A stretch of DNA of 13,651 nucleotides from Euperipatoides rowelli (Eukaryota > Onychophora > Udeonychophora > Euonychophora > Peripatopsidae), in assembly GCA_003024985.2 (NCBI GenBank), contig PXIH01S0027908.1; one strand, written 5' to 3'. Under the pieces are notes generated by a model. The model searched no databases and was not told where the DNA came from. It worked only from the letters and a program-made list of their open reading frames with translations. Positions 1-9,227 of the stretch are shown here, in pieces. How positions within the stretch are numbered: position 1 is the stretch's first letter; the number at the start of each line of letters is the position of its first letter. Made by a program: the position numbers and the translations under genes.

Positions 1-2107
1 TTATGATTCATGTGCATCATAGTGATTACAATAAGTTGCTTGGTGAAGTATAATAAAAGTAGAAATTAACAGTCCCACCCACGCCTACTTTTAAACATTT
101 TATACATACTGTACATCTTTTTATTATCTAAACAGCAACTATCAAAAATGTGTTGGGATTACTGGACATATTTCTTGTTTGTGAAAATAAAATTTTCTCT
201 CAGTAATATTCCCTCCTCACTGGTTGTTCAGTTTTGCCAAACCCCTCCTCTTTCTCAGGGCTTTACCTATCAACTCAAATCTATCAATCATATTACCTTA
301 CTTCATCCCAGTCAGATATTTTCTGGCTTAAATTGCCACCAGCCAATCCTAAAAAATTTTCACAAGTGGTCTGAAATCTCATTTTATTTTTTCTTCTAAT
401 TATTGAAAATAAATAAATTAAATGATTAAATGCTTGGAACATATAAGATGAAACTTCATCAAAGAAACTTTAGGCTATATCTAAATATTTGGTTGCTATT
501 ATAAAACCCAAATCAGATATTAAATTAAAAAAAAAAAACTGCCTAGTTATCATAAAATGTATTAATTTAGTGATAAAAATACTATCATTTATCCTTTGCA
601 AATTACAATACATAAAGACAATTTACATTGGACCTCACCTATGAAACATAGCATTCCTAGAATAAACATGAAATATTGAATAATGTTTATCTTTTCAAAT
701 TACTGAGATTTTGGCACCCAGATGATGCATTACAATGTACATGTAAACCTTTCATATCATGTGACTTGCAGAGAGTAATTTTAGTTTTTCATTTAATATT
801 AAAAAAAAAAAAAAATTTCTCAAACTATCTGTTGGTTAAGTTATCAGGACACTCATTTCTATTCTTTTTTAAAATATGAAAGTGATCAAGTTGAAAAAAT
901 CTATATTCAATGTGTGAGTTCCCCCCTCTTCCCTGACCATAAATTGGCTAGGTCACCATATTTTTTGTTGAAGTAATGGAGAAATGTAAAATGATGATAG
1001 TCTTGCCACAAGTATATAAATGGGCACTGAAAGCACTAGTGGATGGAAAGAAAACAAATTTTGAGGGGGAGATCACATAGGGCGGATCTGCAATCCAATA
1101 TTAACTACTGTATATTAGCCACAAGGTATTAATTGAAATATTTAGATTAAAATTACACAATATTGAATTTAATTTGTTCAGATTTTAGTCAAATAGAATA
1201 AAATATTTTTTTGTTAATAAAGTTTAAATATCCCACTGACATTTATTTCCCTTTTAAGTCAGAATTTTATTAAACTTATAAAGATATGGTAAGCCTCATA
1301 CAGGTCAGCTGAACTGTGATTCATTGTAATGTGAGATGGATAATAAATTGATCCCTAATGAGTAACCTACAGAGCTATAATTAGGGAGGGACAAGAATGG
1401 AATAAATCCTTTACTTTGTTATTTAAAGGGGCACACCACCATTTCTATTTATTGAAATACTGTGTGTGGGGGGAGGTTTTTTTTTTCATACTTCATAAAA
1501 TGTAAATGAGATAGGCTATACTCACAATATCTAAGTTGGTCACCTGATAGTCATTTTCTGTGCTACAGTGAAAAAATAATCTTTATGGGACCATGATAAT
1601 AAAATATCAATCATCTGGTCCCTAGTTTCAAGAACATTCCCCCCTCCCCACACTTGGAAAAAAATACAAAAACAATTTATATTATGATAGCCATATCTGA
1701 GCCATAGTTTGAAAAAATCCCCCACTTTCCTTACCAGCCAGTTTGATTAAATTAATTATAAAATATAAGCACTAAAACTTTAAAGATATTTTCTTTATTT
1801 TTTTTTAGGTGTGAGGAGGGAATAAAATTTAAGTTTTTAAAAAGAAGAATGAATATATGTTACGTAGAGCATAGAGTTGTTCTAAAGTTCAACTATAATG
1901 ATAGCATGTCGAACTGCCAGGCATTTTTGTGTTCAACCATTATTAATTATGAAATCAATTATTTTTGGTTAAAGGCTTAAAACTTAACTCTCACTATTAT
2001 AAGATGTACAGGTTAAGATGTATTTAAAAATCATGTTTGGTAAACTAAGTCAACAATCTTCCATTTATCCAAAATATTTCATTCCATTATAAGTTATTAT
2101 AGCCTAC
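1..2107. other. AT-rich non-coding stretch
   Basis: I see no supported gene here on either strand. The open frames are short, low in complexity and unlike known proteins. The stretch has A- and T-runs (for example 527-538, 802-814 and 1796-1808) and C-rich tracts near 920 and 1638. It could be intergenic, or intronic to the gene that ends at 3478, since that terminal exon must be joined to exons further left. Confidence 0.6.
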
Positions 2108-2167
2108 CTGATTTTTTTTCCATACGAGTCCACATCTCAACTGCTGCTCAGATGTCTGGTCATCCTC
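2108..2167 (-). CDS. possible 60-base internal exon, unknown gene
   Basis: On the minus strand this segment is bounded by an acceptor (a T-rich tract, a CTGAT branch-like motif, then TTTAAG) and a good donor (CAG followed by GTAGGC). Only one of its three frames is open, giving 20 codons with phase 0 at both ends. Its G+C is about 45%, clearly above its surroundings. The peptide is polar at the start (EDDQTSEQQL) and I do not recognise it. No partner exon in a matching phase was found, so it could be a chance pairing of splice-like motifs or a fragment of an old repeat. Confidence 0.25.
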
Positions 2168-3209
2168 CTTAAATAATAATCAGTGTGTTGAAATTGAATA
2201 CAAAAAAAGAATTATTAGAGTTATACTAGATAGAAATTACACTAGTTATTTTTAAACCTTAACAACTTTGAACATAAAAACACTTGATGACTATGATCAA
2301 ATTGGTATAAGACATCACTTAATAACTAAAGTGAATATATACCTATAAAAATTCTATGTACAGTAACCATAATACAAGAAATTAATAAACATTTCATATA
2401 TTTTATTAGAACTTAACATTCTATCATACCTACTATGATTGAATTAATAAATAAGTAATCCTTTGTCTAATATAGCATATTTTATAATGAATAATTACTA
2501 TACAATCTTTCTTCATGTACCGTAATTAGAAACTATATTATGAGCCAAGCTCCTATCCATGCCAATATGGGCAATTTTTTTAACACTGTAGATTATTTAT
2601 ACTTTCTATATGTTAATAATCATATAAAGTAATAGTTTCTTAAAATAAATGTGTGTTTTTAGCAAAATATTATTTGCATAATGTTACCTATTATGACCAA
2701 TTGACAGCCAATATAATTTTAAAATTAAAGTTTGATAATGTTTTTTTAAATTTAAAAAAAATATATAGCTAAGTATAGAAAATCAAATATGTATACTAAA
2801 AAATGAATAGCTCCACCATGCGTCCCAAATTGTGAAGAGTAGGCTACAATAGAATTACAATAGAACCGGAAAAAACATTAAATGTAGAAATTATTTAAAA
2901 AAAAAATTGACTGCATCTACATTTTTTAAATTAAACACAGATCAATTAAAATTAGCTTTGTAATTAGGAACACTGATTATTAAATTTACCCTTAAATTTA
3001 ATATTTTTTATAAGAACACCATTATCTGTTTATTGTAGGAAGTAGCCTTTTTAATATTTTTCCCCCCCCCCCCCCATAGACTATAATAGTAAAAAGGAAT
3101 ATACTAACTCCCATAATCTTGCTCAGGATTAAAAAAAAATTATAATTATAACTTTTCCAGAAAAAGGAGAGTAATTGGTGATATGTTTTTAAATAGTAAT
3201 TCCGATTCT
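2168..3209. other. AT-rich non-coding stretch
   Basis: No open frame of note on either strand. Long A/T runs dominate. If the gene ending at 3478 begins further left, this is most likely its last intron. Confidence 0.55.
3062..3075 (+). repeat. C14 homopolymer
   Basis: A run of 14 C in a strongly AT-rich setting. The run length is likely to vary between individuals and to be error-prone in assembly. A shorter C9 run lies at 9711-9719. Confidence 0.9.
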
Positions 3210-3277
3210 CTGAATTGGGCTATTATCTAGTTTAGAATAATCTTTTTTATTCTAAACTAGATAATAACCCAATTCAG
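3210..3277. repeat. near-perfect inverted repeat (hairpin), 31-bp arms
   Basis: The arms 3210-3240 and 3247-3277 are reverse complements with a single C/A mismatch, around a 6-base loop (3241-3246). The arms have no extension and no visible target duplication. The repeat lies 83 bases before the exon at 3361, probably inside its upstream intron. Possible origins are a replication template switch, a tiny fold-back element or an assembly artefact. The loop is shorter than in most animal microRNA precursors. Confidence 0.95.
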
Positions 3278-3360
3278 TAAGAACATAAATTAAACTTTAT
3301 ATTTTTTATGATCACAATTTGCTTAAATAATTTTAGTCTATAAAATTTTTTTTTTTCAAG

Positions 3361-3478
3361 GAATATTGAAGAAATTTTGGCTGCTAAAGGAGAGAAAGTC
3401 ACAAGGATCTCAACAAATGAAGATATTGAAATAACTCCAGAAATAGAAAAGTTAAAACCCTCGGATGATAAATCATGA
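3361..3478 (+). CDS. terminal coding exon of an unrecognised gene
   Basis: A strong acceptor (T-rich tract ending TTCAAG at 3360) is followed by one base completing a split codon, then 38 codons and a TGA at 3476-3478. The peptide begins NIEEILAAKGEKVTRIST and ends KPSDDKS. It is rich in E, K, D and I and looks like a soluble, charged C-terminal tail, with no membrane segment or known motif. A poly(A) signal follows 24 bases after the stop, so the 3' UTR is very short. Acceptor, natural-looking coding composition and close poly(A) signal together make a real last exon likely. I do not recognise the family, and no upstream exon was identified with confidence. The gene converges on LSM2, with about 2.2 kb between their 3' ends. 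A 69-codon frame on the opposite strand is probably a shadow. Confidence 0.65.
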
Positions 3479-3501
3479 TCCATAATTTCAAATATTTTAC
3501 T

Positions 3502-3507
3502 AATAAA
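3502..3507 (+). promoter_or_regulatory. poly(A) signal AATAAA for the exon at 3361-3478
   Basis: Canonical hexamer 24 bases after the TGA. In DNA this AT-rich the hexamer alone means little; its position just after a credible terminal exon supports it. Confidence 0.55.
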
Positions 3508-4628
3508 AGTTTAAAAAATTATTTGATGTTTTTTTAAATTTATTTTGCATTAATCTTACTTAAGAACTTCTAGTTTTAAACCCTTTAATAAATTAAAATA
3601 TTTAGGTTATTCCACATTGAAAGGTTCAAATATAATTATATACTTCAGTATATTTTGAATTGATATTCTACTTTGATTCACTTATATCTCTCAGAATAAT
3701 GTACTTGTACATAATTTTTAAAATTAAAAATTATTATTACNCAAGAATATATTGTTTCTAATATGAACTATATTTTTAATACTTTTCAATTGATTAAAAA
3801 TTAAATTATCAATTTAAAATGCAATATGATTTCATAGTTTGATTATTATGTATTCCTATGGGAAAAAAATGACACTAATTAGTTTTTTAAAAAAATAGAA
3901 ATGTTATTTGTTTTCATCATTTTTAAATGTAAATATGCTTAGTAAATTCTCTAATTCATTAAAAAAGAAAGATCTCACATGGAAAGATGGTGGTTTATAA
4001 AAATACAAAAAATGGCCCAGTAGTTGAATGTGTTAGAAGAAAACCAAAATTTATCAGGTGCATTGTTTGTAGATATTTACTTACCAAAATTTAAAAACAT
4101 TATCCCATCAATAATTAGGATAGAGCAGTCATTGTCTAATACAAAATGCTATTATGGATAATTCTATCACAATAATGTATAGATCCATGACTTTAAAATT
4201 ATAGAATGGTAAACAACAAATCAGAGAATATCAATGTTACAACAGACAATGAACATTTCTAGCACTGAAAATTTGGCATTAAAAATCAAACGCAACATGA
4301 TGGTACTGTATCTCCTAAACTGTGGTATAAAGCCGAGAAACCCAACAAATCTATTGTAGGATATAGTCTCAACACACTAGCATTACAAAGTTAATACATT
4401 ATAAAAATGTAAACATGTCACATAAAATTGTATAAGTACTTGTTACATTCAACCATAATATTAAGTAAAAATTCCACAAACTTGTTATATAAATTTTTCT
4501 TGTAATTCCTCTAATATAGTTAATACTTCTGGTTGATTTATAGATGATATTTTCTATTAGGTTTTAAAGGATTTAGCTAAATGATTAATAACTAATTTTA
4601 ATTATTAAAGAACTTCTATGTCAAATGC
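3508..4628. other. intergenic AT-rich stretch
   Basis: No coding signal, tRNA or clear repeat seen. It lies between the converging 3' ends of the gene at 3478 and LSM2. It contains one undetermined base at 3741. Confidence 0.6.
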
Positions 4629-4697
4629 ATATTGAAATAAACCACCAACATCGATCATATGCAAGCATATGATCGATGTTGGTGGTTTATTCAATAT
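4629..4697. repeat. long hairpin: 27-bp perfect inverted repeat, 2-base loop
   Basis: The arms 4636-4662 and 4665-4691 are perfect reverse complements around a 2-base AA spacer (4663-4664). Pairing continues outward to 4629 and 4697 with one bulged A at 4635. The arms are richer in G+C than their surroundings. This is an almost perfect DNA palindrome able to form a cruciform. It is too tight for a microRNA precursor. It shares no obvious sequence with the hairpin at 3210-3277. Confidence 0.97.
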
Positions 4698-5693
4698 TAT
4701 CATAATGTATTTTTATAATGCTGCTGATGTACAAGATTATCCAAGCCCAAAAAAAAAATTGCAATCGAATCTAGTACTACAGTCTATCAGTAGCCTATTC
4801 CTAATTTTTTCTGAACTATTGGAGCACTATTGAAATGGTATAGTTCAAGCATTTGAAATGGGGAAAATGGTAAACACTAAAAAATAGAGATTTATGATTA
4901 AAGTCTAGTATTGAGGATTTAATTCAGTTGTTTATAATAATCGGGGTAAGATTTTGAATTTAATTTATTGTTATCAAAAAGACTTTAAATAAGCAGCTTA
5001 ATGTAAAATGTGATGAAAATAATCTACAAAAGATTTGTCAGACAGTGATACTTTTGACAAACTGTTAGATTATTTTTTTGTTGTAAAAAGCAAACTAAAC
5101 TTGATCCTTCGAAAATGTTTTAAATTGATATTTTTATTTTAAGTTTTAGGATTTTAATTGTCATACCTGCATCATTTTTTTGTGAGTATTGTAATTGGAA
5201 GAAATAATATAATCGTGCAATAAAACAAGATCCATTTTTCTGGACTAGCATATAATCAGCATTTTCTAATGTCAATTAATATTAGAATTCAATGAAAATA
5301 CATCAAAATCAATTTATATATTGTATATAAAAATAGAAACCATACTTGACATCAATTTATACAGTATGTAATCATTTATTCTTAAATTGATTTTAAATTT
5401 TGGCCTTAAAGAATATCAGAGAAAAAGTTGGACATAAGCATATTTTTATTTGGCTAAAATGATAAATATTTTAAATATTCCACATAAAATTAACGAATTT
5501 TTGGAAATACTGTAGTTAGATGTTAAAACATCTAAAACAAATACCGGTAATGTTTTTGCTTATGGAATAAGTGACATGACCTGACTTTCCTGTTTTAATA
5601 AAGTATATGTTACAATAAAATTATTGATATCCTCAAATATGAAAATATTTAATGAAAGAAAAATATCAAAATAGGCTAACATTTTTTTACAGT
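4698..5693. other. intergenic AT-rich stretch downstream of LSM2
   Basis: No open frame or RNA gene recognised. It includes a short AAAAT-type simple repeat (5701-5716) just past its right end and lies beyond the inferred LSM2 poly(A) site. Confidence 0.6.
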
Positions 5694-5699
5694 TTTATT
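5694..5699 (-). promoter_or_regulatory. LSM2: probable LSM2 poly(A) signal
   Basis: AATAAA on the minus strand, about 205 bases beyond the LSM2 stop codon. It would give a 3' UTR of ordinary length. Cleavage would fall a little to the left. Other A-rich hexamers nearby could serve instead. Confidence 0.5.
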
Positions 5700-5903
5700 G
5701 CAAAATAAAATAAAATACACAAATAAAAATTCTATCAAAATAGTTCATGACCATTTTAATGATTAAAGTAATGNAAATGGAGTTAATACAACTGTTTCCG
5801 ACTTGGAAACTTACAGTATAAACAAAATAATTATATAACAACTAAGACAATATCTTTCATAATTGAAAGGAAATCATTTGTACAAGAGAAAAACTATACA
5901 AAG

Positions 5904-6841
5904 TTATTTAGTCTGGGCTGCAGCTTCTTTTCTTGCTGCATCTTGTAACAGTTGTGTATCTACTTCGTCAGCTGGTAACTGAACATATCGAACCACTGAG
6001 CCTCTGATAAAACAATTTTTTACCGATAACTAAAAAATTATGGAGAAACAAAAAAAAATATTTCAACAATAATAATACAAGAATCACAAATTAATAAAAA
6101 AAATTTAAAGAAACAGTCTAGATATGGAATTAGGCTTGGTGCAGGTTGGTTTTGTAATATAATTTTAATTTTTTTTTTCAATTTCGAAACTGGATATTAA
6201 TTGTTAACTTTAACTGTAATACAGTATTATGACACATGCAGAGCTCTGCATATGTGGACTATTTAATGTAAATTTAAGTATTAATATTTAATCACTTTAT
6301 ATTATGATGTAGAGGGCGCTTGCTTTGCTCTCTTAATAATGGTATCATGGGGGATTACAAGCATGGATTTCCCCATGTGCCACTTGGATTAAAATCAATC
6401 TTTATGCTAGTTATCAGTTTAAGTTTTGCTAAATTATTTATTAATAGTATACAGAAAGGTTCTGTATATACAACTACAGGATACCCAGTAGATATTCAAA
6501 TGATATATTACAAGCATAAAGCTTACCGGTATTTTAAAAAAATCAGAAATATTAATCATAAACTTGTTTATGATATTTATGTAATGTGTGCCTGTAAATT
6601 ATTTTGTTTTATGTTTTTAATTCAGTTACCTTAAATACAAAATATTTTGTTTAATTGGATTTTATATTTATTAACAAGAATGTATTTATTTAAATGTAAT
6701 TGTGATTTACTGTACATTGAATAAAGATTGTAAAAACAAAAATACCATACCATATGTGGATATTTATCGGGATCTGTCACACTAATGTCGGTCAACTTAA
6801 TATTGAGATATTGATCTACCGAGTGTAAAGTTCCACAAATA
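5904..6841 (-). CDS. LSM2: LSm2, U6 snRNA-associated Sm-like protein (two 3' coding exons, partial)
   Basis: LSm2 is a subunit of the LSm2-8 ring, which binds the U-rich 3' end of U6 snRNA in the nucleus, and of the LSm1-7 ring, which drives decapping and decay of mRNA in the cytoplasm. Exon 6751-6841 reads, after one base of a split serine codon, ICGTLHSVDQYLNIKLTD and on to KYPHM: the rest of the Sm1 motif and the variable linker. Exon 5904-6029 reads LSVKNCFIRGSVVRYVQLP and on to a stop at 5904-5906. It holds the Sm2 motif, with the diagnostic IRGSVVRY core, and the C-terminal helix (ADEVDTQLLQDAARKEA). Both junctions have consensus splice ends (TTTCAG, GTATGG, TTTTAG). The 71 residues line up without gaps with the C-terminal three quarters of animal LSm2, which is about 95 residues long. 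The last four residues (AQTK) are lineage-specific. The first ~23 residues are missing. The intron and conserved frame argue against a processed pseudogene. Confidence 0.97.
6030..6750 (-). other. LSM2: LSM2 intron between the two visible coding exons
   Basis: A 721-base phase-0 intron with GT at 6750-6749 and AG at 6031-6030 on the minus strand. A 104-codon plus-strand frame (6320-6634) lies inside it. It has no recognisable domain, lies antisense in an intron and is probably chance. Confidence 0.93.
6311..6320 (+). promoter_or_regulatory. CTCF-core-like sequence
   Basis: AGAGGGCGCT matches the core of the animal CTCF binding motif and stands out in AT-rich intron sequence. The upstream part of the consensus (CCAC-type) is not well matched, so function is a guess. 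The core may also be a leftover of a dispersed repeat. Confidence 0.2.
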
Positions 6842-7226
6842 CTGAAACAGACAAAATAAATAAATATAGACTAAGCATATGAATCTTAAATGTGTATTTC
6901 TAACAATCTCTCTATATTATTTAAAAAAATATATATTTTGCTTTATAAAATTTAAAACATTTTTTTTATCTACAGATATTTGATTAGTTTGTTATAAAAA
7001 TAGAAAAAAAAATATGCTTTTTTTTAAAGCCACATTAAACGAGTTTTAATTAAAATAAAGCTCGTTATAACAGACTGTATAGAAGATATACCTTTAAGTT
7101 TTCTGAGGAAGTCATCATAAGCAAGCTTTTGTTGTATCACAGTTTTTACACAGTGCATATACAGTATATAGTAATACCTTCTCAAAACAGAATCTCATGA
7201 AGATGGAATCCTGTCTAAATGAAATA

Positions 7227-7364
7227 TTTATTTGACATTAAAGACAATTTAAAACTGGTGAAAAAAAAGGAACCTGCTCAAATGGATTTTTTTCTTTCTT
7301 CTCGACAATTTTTGTAGGAAAGTCAATAAAATGCCCATATCGAGTTGTACATCTCAGAGTCAAC
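7227..7364 (-). CDS. possible terminal exon, unknown protein
   Basis: On the minus strand, an acceptor (CTGAT branch-like motif, then TTTCTAG at 7365) opens a frame. One base completes a split codon, followed by codons reading LTLRCTTRYGHFIDFPTKIV, then a lysine/glutamate-rich part, to a TAA at 7238-7240. AATAAA follows at 7232-7227. The peptide composition looks protein-like but I do not recognise it. The phase (one base needed at the start) is the same as that of LSM2 exon 6751-6841, so it could serve as an alternative last exon for LSM2. It could instead belong to a nested gene or be chance. The acceptor region recurs in two diverged copies to the right. Confidence 0.25.
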
Positions 7365-7710
7365 CTAGAAATCAGATGCTTCTATGTGTTAATCTTAATG
7401 AGTGAAAACTATTTGATGGGATCTGGAAAATCATAGGAGTATATCAGACACACCACAGTCTAGTTAGAAAGTCAAAATGACCTCAAGCTGTACAATGTAC
7501 GCCACAATCTTAATTTATTAGCCTAGAAATTCAGATGCTTCTATACTTTGTTAATTTATGATTGCAAACAAATTGGTAGAGTATAGGAATAATTTATCGT
7601 AGCTGATAAACAATTAATTAAGAATGTAAAATGTCACACTTATCCAACTGTATATTGCAACTTTAGTTTATGAGCCTAGAAAATCAAAAATTTCATAAAT
7701 TAATAAATAT
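7280..7710. repeat. diverged tandem triplication, ~155-base period
   Basis: The word CCTAGAAAT(T)CAGATGCTTCTAT occurs at 7364-7385 and 7522-7544, and a weaker copy starts near 7675. Flanking sequence also matches between copies: copies one and two share a GAAAGTCAA..TGTAC segment, and copies two and three share TAATTTATTAGCCTAG-like sequence. The period is about 157 then 154 bases. Copies have drifted with many substitutions and small indels, so the duplication is old. Read on the minus strand, each copy carries the same TTTCTAGG acceptor-like motif. Confidence 0.6.
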
Positions 7711-8548
7711 CACAATCAAAAATGGTGGTGGCGGCACACATAACACGATTTGAAATCCTTTCCTTGGCCCAAACATCAAAATTTGAGGGTGGCGCACTTG
7801 TCTCTAAACTTAACAGTGGTTCACATTCACTAGACATCGCATATGTTCCATTTAATCTGAAATTTGTTCATCCCTGGATAATGGTATTGTTTAATAATAC
7901 CATTAAGTAATAGTGCTTGTTCTTCAAGAAAGTTAAAAATATCTTTTATTAGAAAATTAAATTATCTCCAATTTTTTTGCATGCAGAATTATAAAAAAGA
8001 GGGACGATCTATCAAATATTGTTGATGCTGTAATATACAGTATATGCGGATAATGTTAAGGTATAATGCGAGGTATAACAGATGATTCCGATGTACTAGC
8101 ACTCCAAAATGATATATTTATACGCGATTTAGTGTTAACTCACTATTATGAATTCAGATAAATTGGTTTTATACACTATAAAAATTTGAACGATAGTACA
8201 AACTACACGCTAATCTTCCATTGAAGAAATTATCTAAAATATATGATTTTGGAGTGGTGTATACGATTACAATCTGACATTTGAATTTCACATTAACCAT
8301 ATTATATTAAAGGCCAATAAACCAAATGGTATGATTAAAATAGTACGCCTAAGTACGGTATTAGATTTCTATTCCCTGATATTTTCATTCATATTTACAA
8401 ATCGTCCATACAACCCATCTTCAACTATTGTCAGACTAGTATTTTTGTGCTAAGAATATGTGATCTAAAGAAAATTGAACATCATTTTAGACATTATGGT
8501 TTTTATAATAGTCCTTATATAGGAGATTTAAACGACTCAATCATTTAG
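7711..8548. other. stretch without a supported gene
   Basis: A 62-codon plus-strand frame at 7722-7910 sits in a patch of higher G+C but resembles nothing known and overlaps the end of the repeat region, so I do not call it. A 10-bp stem with a 7-base loop lies at 7879-7905. The last part (about 8450-8548) may still be decayed LINE sequence preceding the fragment below. Confidence 0.5.
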
Positions 8549-8852
8549 CCTTTATATGCAATGTTTCCTAAGAGGAGACGTATGTATAAACTGAAAGTGA
8601 TATTGAATAATATTAACAATTATTTTACCTTATCTAATGATGTTACAAGAAAATCTCACCCTTATAGATGTGAAATTCAGGAGATCCAATAGATGTTACA
8701 GTACTATTTTCAACAGCTCTGTGAATTACTGGAATGCTTTACCAAGAGATATTGTTAGACCATCTTCATATAACATTTTTAAACAGGCTCTTGAAAATTT
8801 ACTTATTGGAGACAATATAATTAATTATTGTTCTAGCCCTTTTATGTTTTGA
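8549..8852 (+). pseudogene. LINE reverse transcriptase C-terminus (5'-truncated, frameshifted)
   Basis: The frame 8637-8852 contains RRSNRCYSTIFNSSVNYWN followed by ALPRDIV, then FKQALENLL. This is the classic tail of Jockey/CR1-type non-LTR retrotransposon ORF2: an arginine-rich run, F-x7-W-N-x-L-P, then FK-x2-L-x2-LL. The upstream part is in another frame (about 8549-8680, including PKRRRMYKLKVILNNI and a segment ending HPYRCEI), so a frameshift lies near 8680. In an intact element the protein would reverse-transcribe its RNA by target-primed synthesis. Fingers, palm and the YADD box are absent. A stop at 8850 ends it, followed by AT-rich sequence with a T15 run at 8882-8896. Confidence 0.7.
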
Positions 8853-9029
8853 AATATCCTGATGAATTTGATGATTGCCTGTTTTTTTTTTTTTTTCTTG
8901 CTATTTCTTTTAATGATTTAGGGGAATTTGTGATTGTTGGGTATTATGTACAACAATCTATTATTTAAGCGTTTTGTAATTTGCTGGTATGGTACAAGTC
9001 TTTTAGAGTTATCATTGATTGTAAGTAAA

Positions 9030-9227
9030 TGCTTGACAAGCATTAAGGATTACTTGGTTAAGCTTGACAACTATCAATTTATTAGACAAGACCATAATGA
9101 GAATGGTGGCGGAATAATCATATATGCATTAAACTCCTTAAAAATTTAGATCTTTAATTAATGATATTCCTTCACTTGAACAATTGTGGTTTAAGATCTC
9201 GCATATTTCGCCCTTGGATGGAACCAC
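9030..9227 (+). pseudogene. LINE endonuclease-domain fragment (frameshifted)
   Basis: The reading LVKLDNYQFIRQDHNENGGG followed by IIIYALNSL matches the centre of the APE-type endonuclease at the start of LINE ORF2, where a GY-x-F-x-R-x-DR segment precedes GGG and a hydrophobic strand. The frame closes at 9147, but a shifted frame from 9142 continues with INDIPSLEQLWFKISHIS, the expected next strand (LEQLW-type). So one indel lies near 9142. The domain nicks target DNA to prime insertion. The residues that would hold the catalytic Asp and His lie further on and are missing. The fragment stops where a hAT-like end begins. It lies downstream of an RT C-terminus, the reverse of normal domain order, so the two pieces come from separate copies or a rearrangement. 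Confidence 0.6.

Noticed and set aside
148-399. 83-codon plus-strand open frame
   Set aside because: Low-complexity composition, no domain, no promoter or conserved motif, and no supporting splice or poly(A) context.
1526-1562. Possible 37-base minus-strand exon with a good acceptor and a GTGAGTAT donor
   Set aside because: Its only open frame does not match the phase of the candidate exon at 2108-2167. The peptide is short and uninformative.
3618-3640. tRNA B-box-like GGTTCAAAT
   Set aside because: No A box, no acceptor stem and no cloverleaf around it.
4629-4697. microRNA precursor
   Set aside because: A 2-base loop and perfect pairing throughout do not fit animal precursors.
6320-6634. 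104-codon plus-strand open frame
   Set aside because: It is antisense inside an LSM2 intron, has no known domain and its composition follows the AT-rich background.
8882-8896. T15 run as the poly(A) tail of a minus-strand retrocopy
   Set aside because: No coding or LINE sequence on the minus strand ends here, and the neighbouring LINE pieces are on the plus strand.
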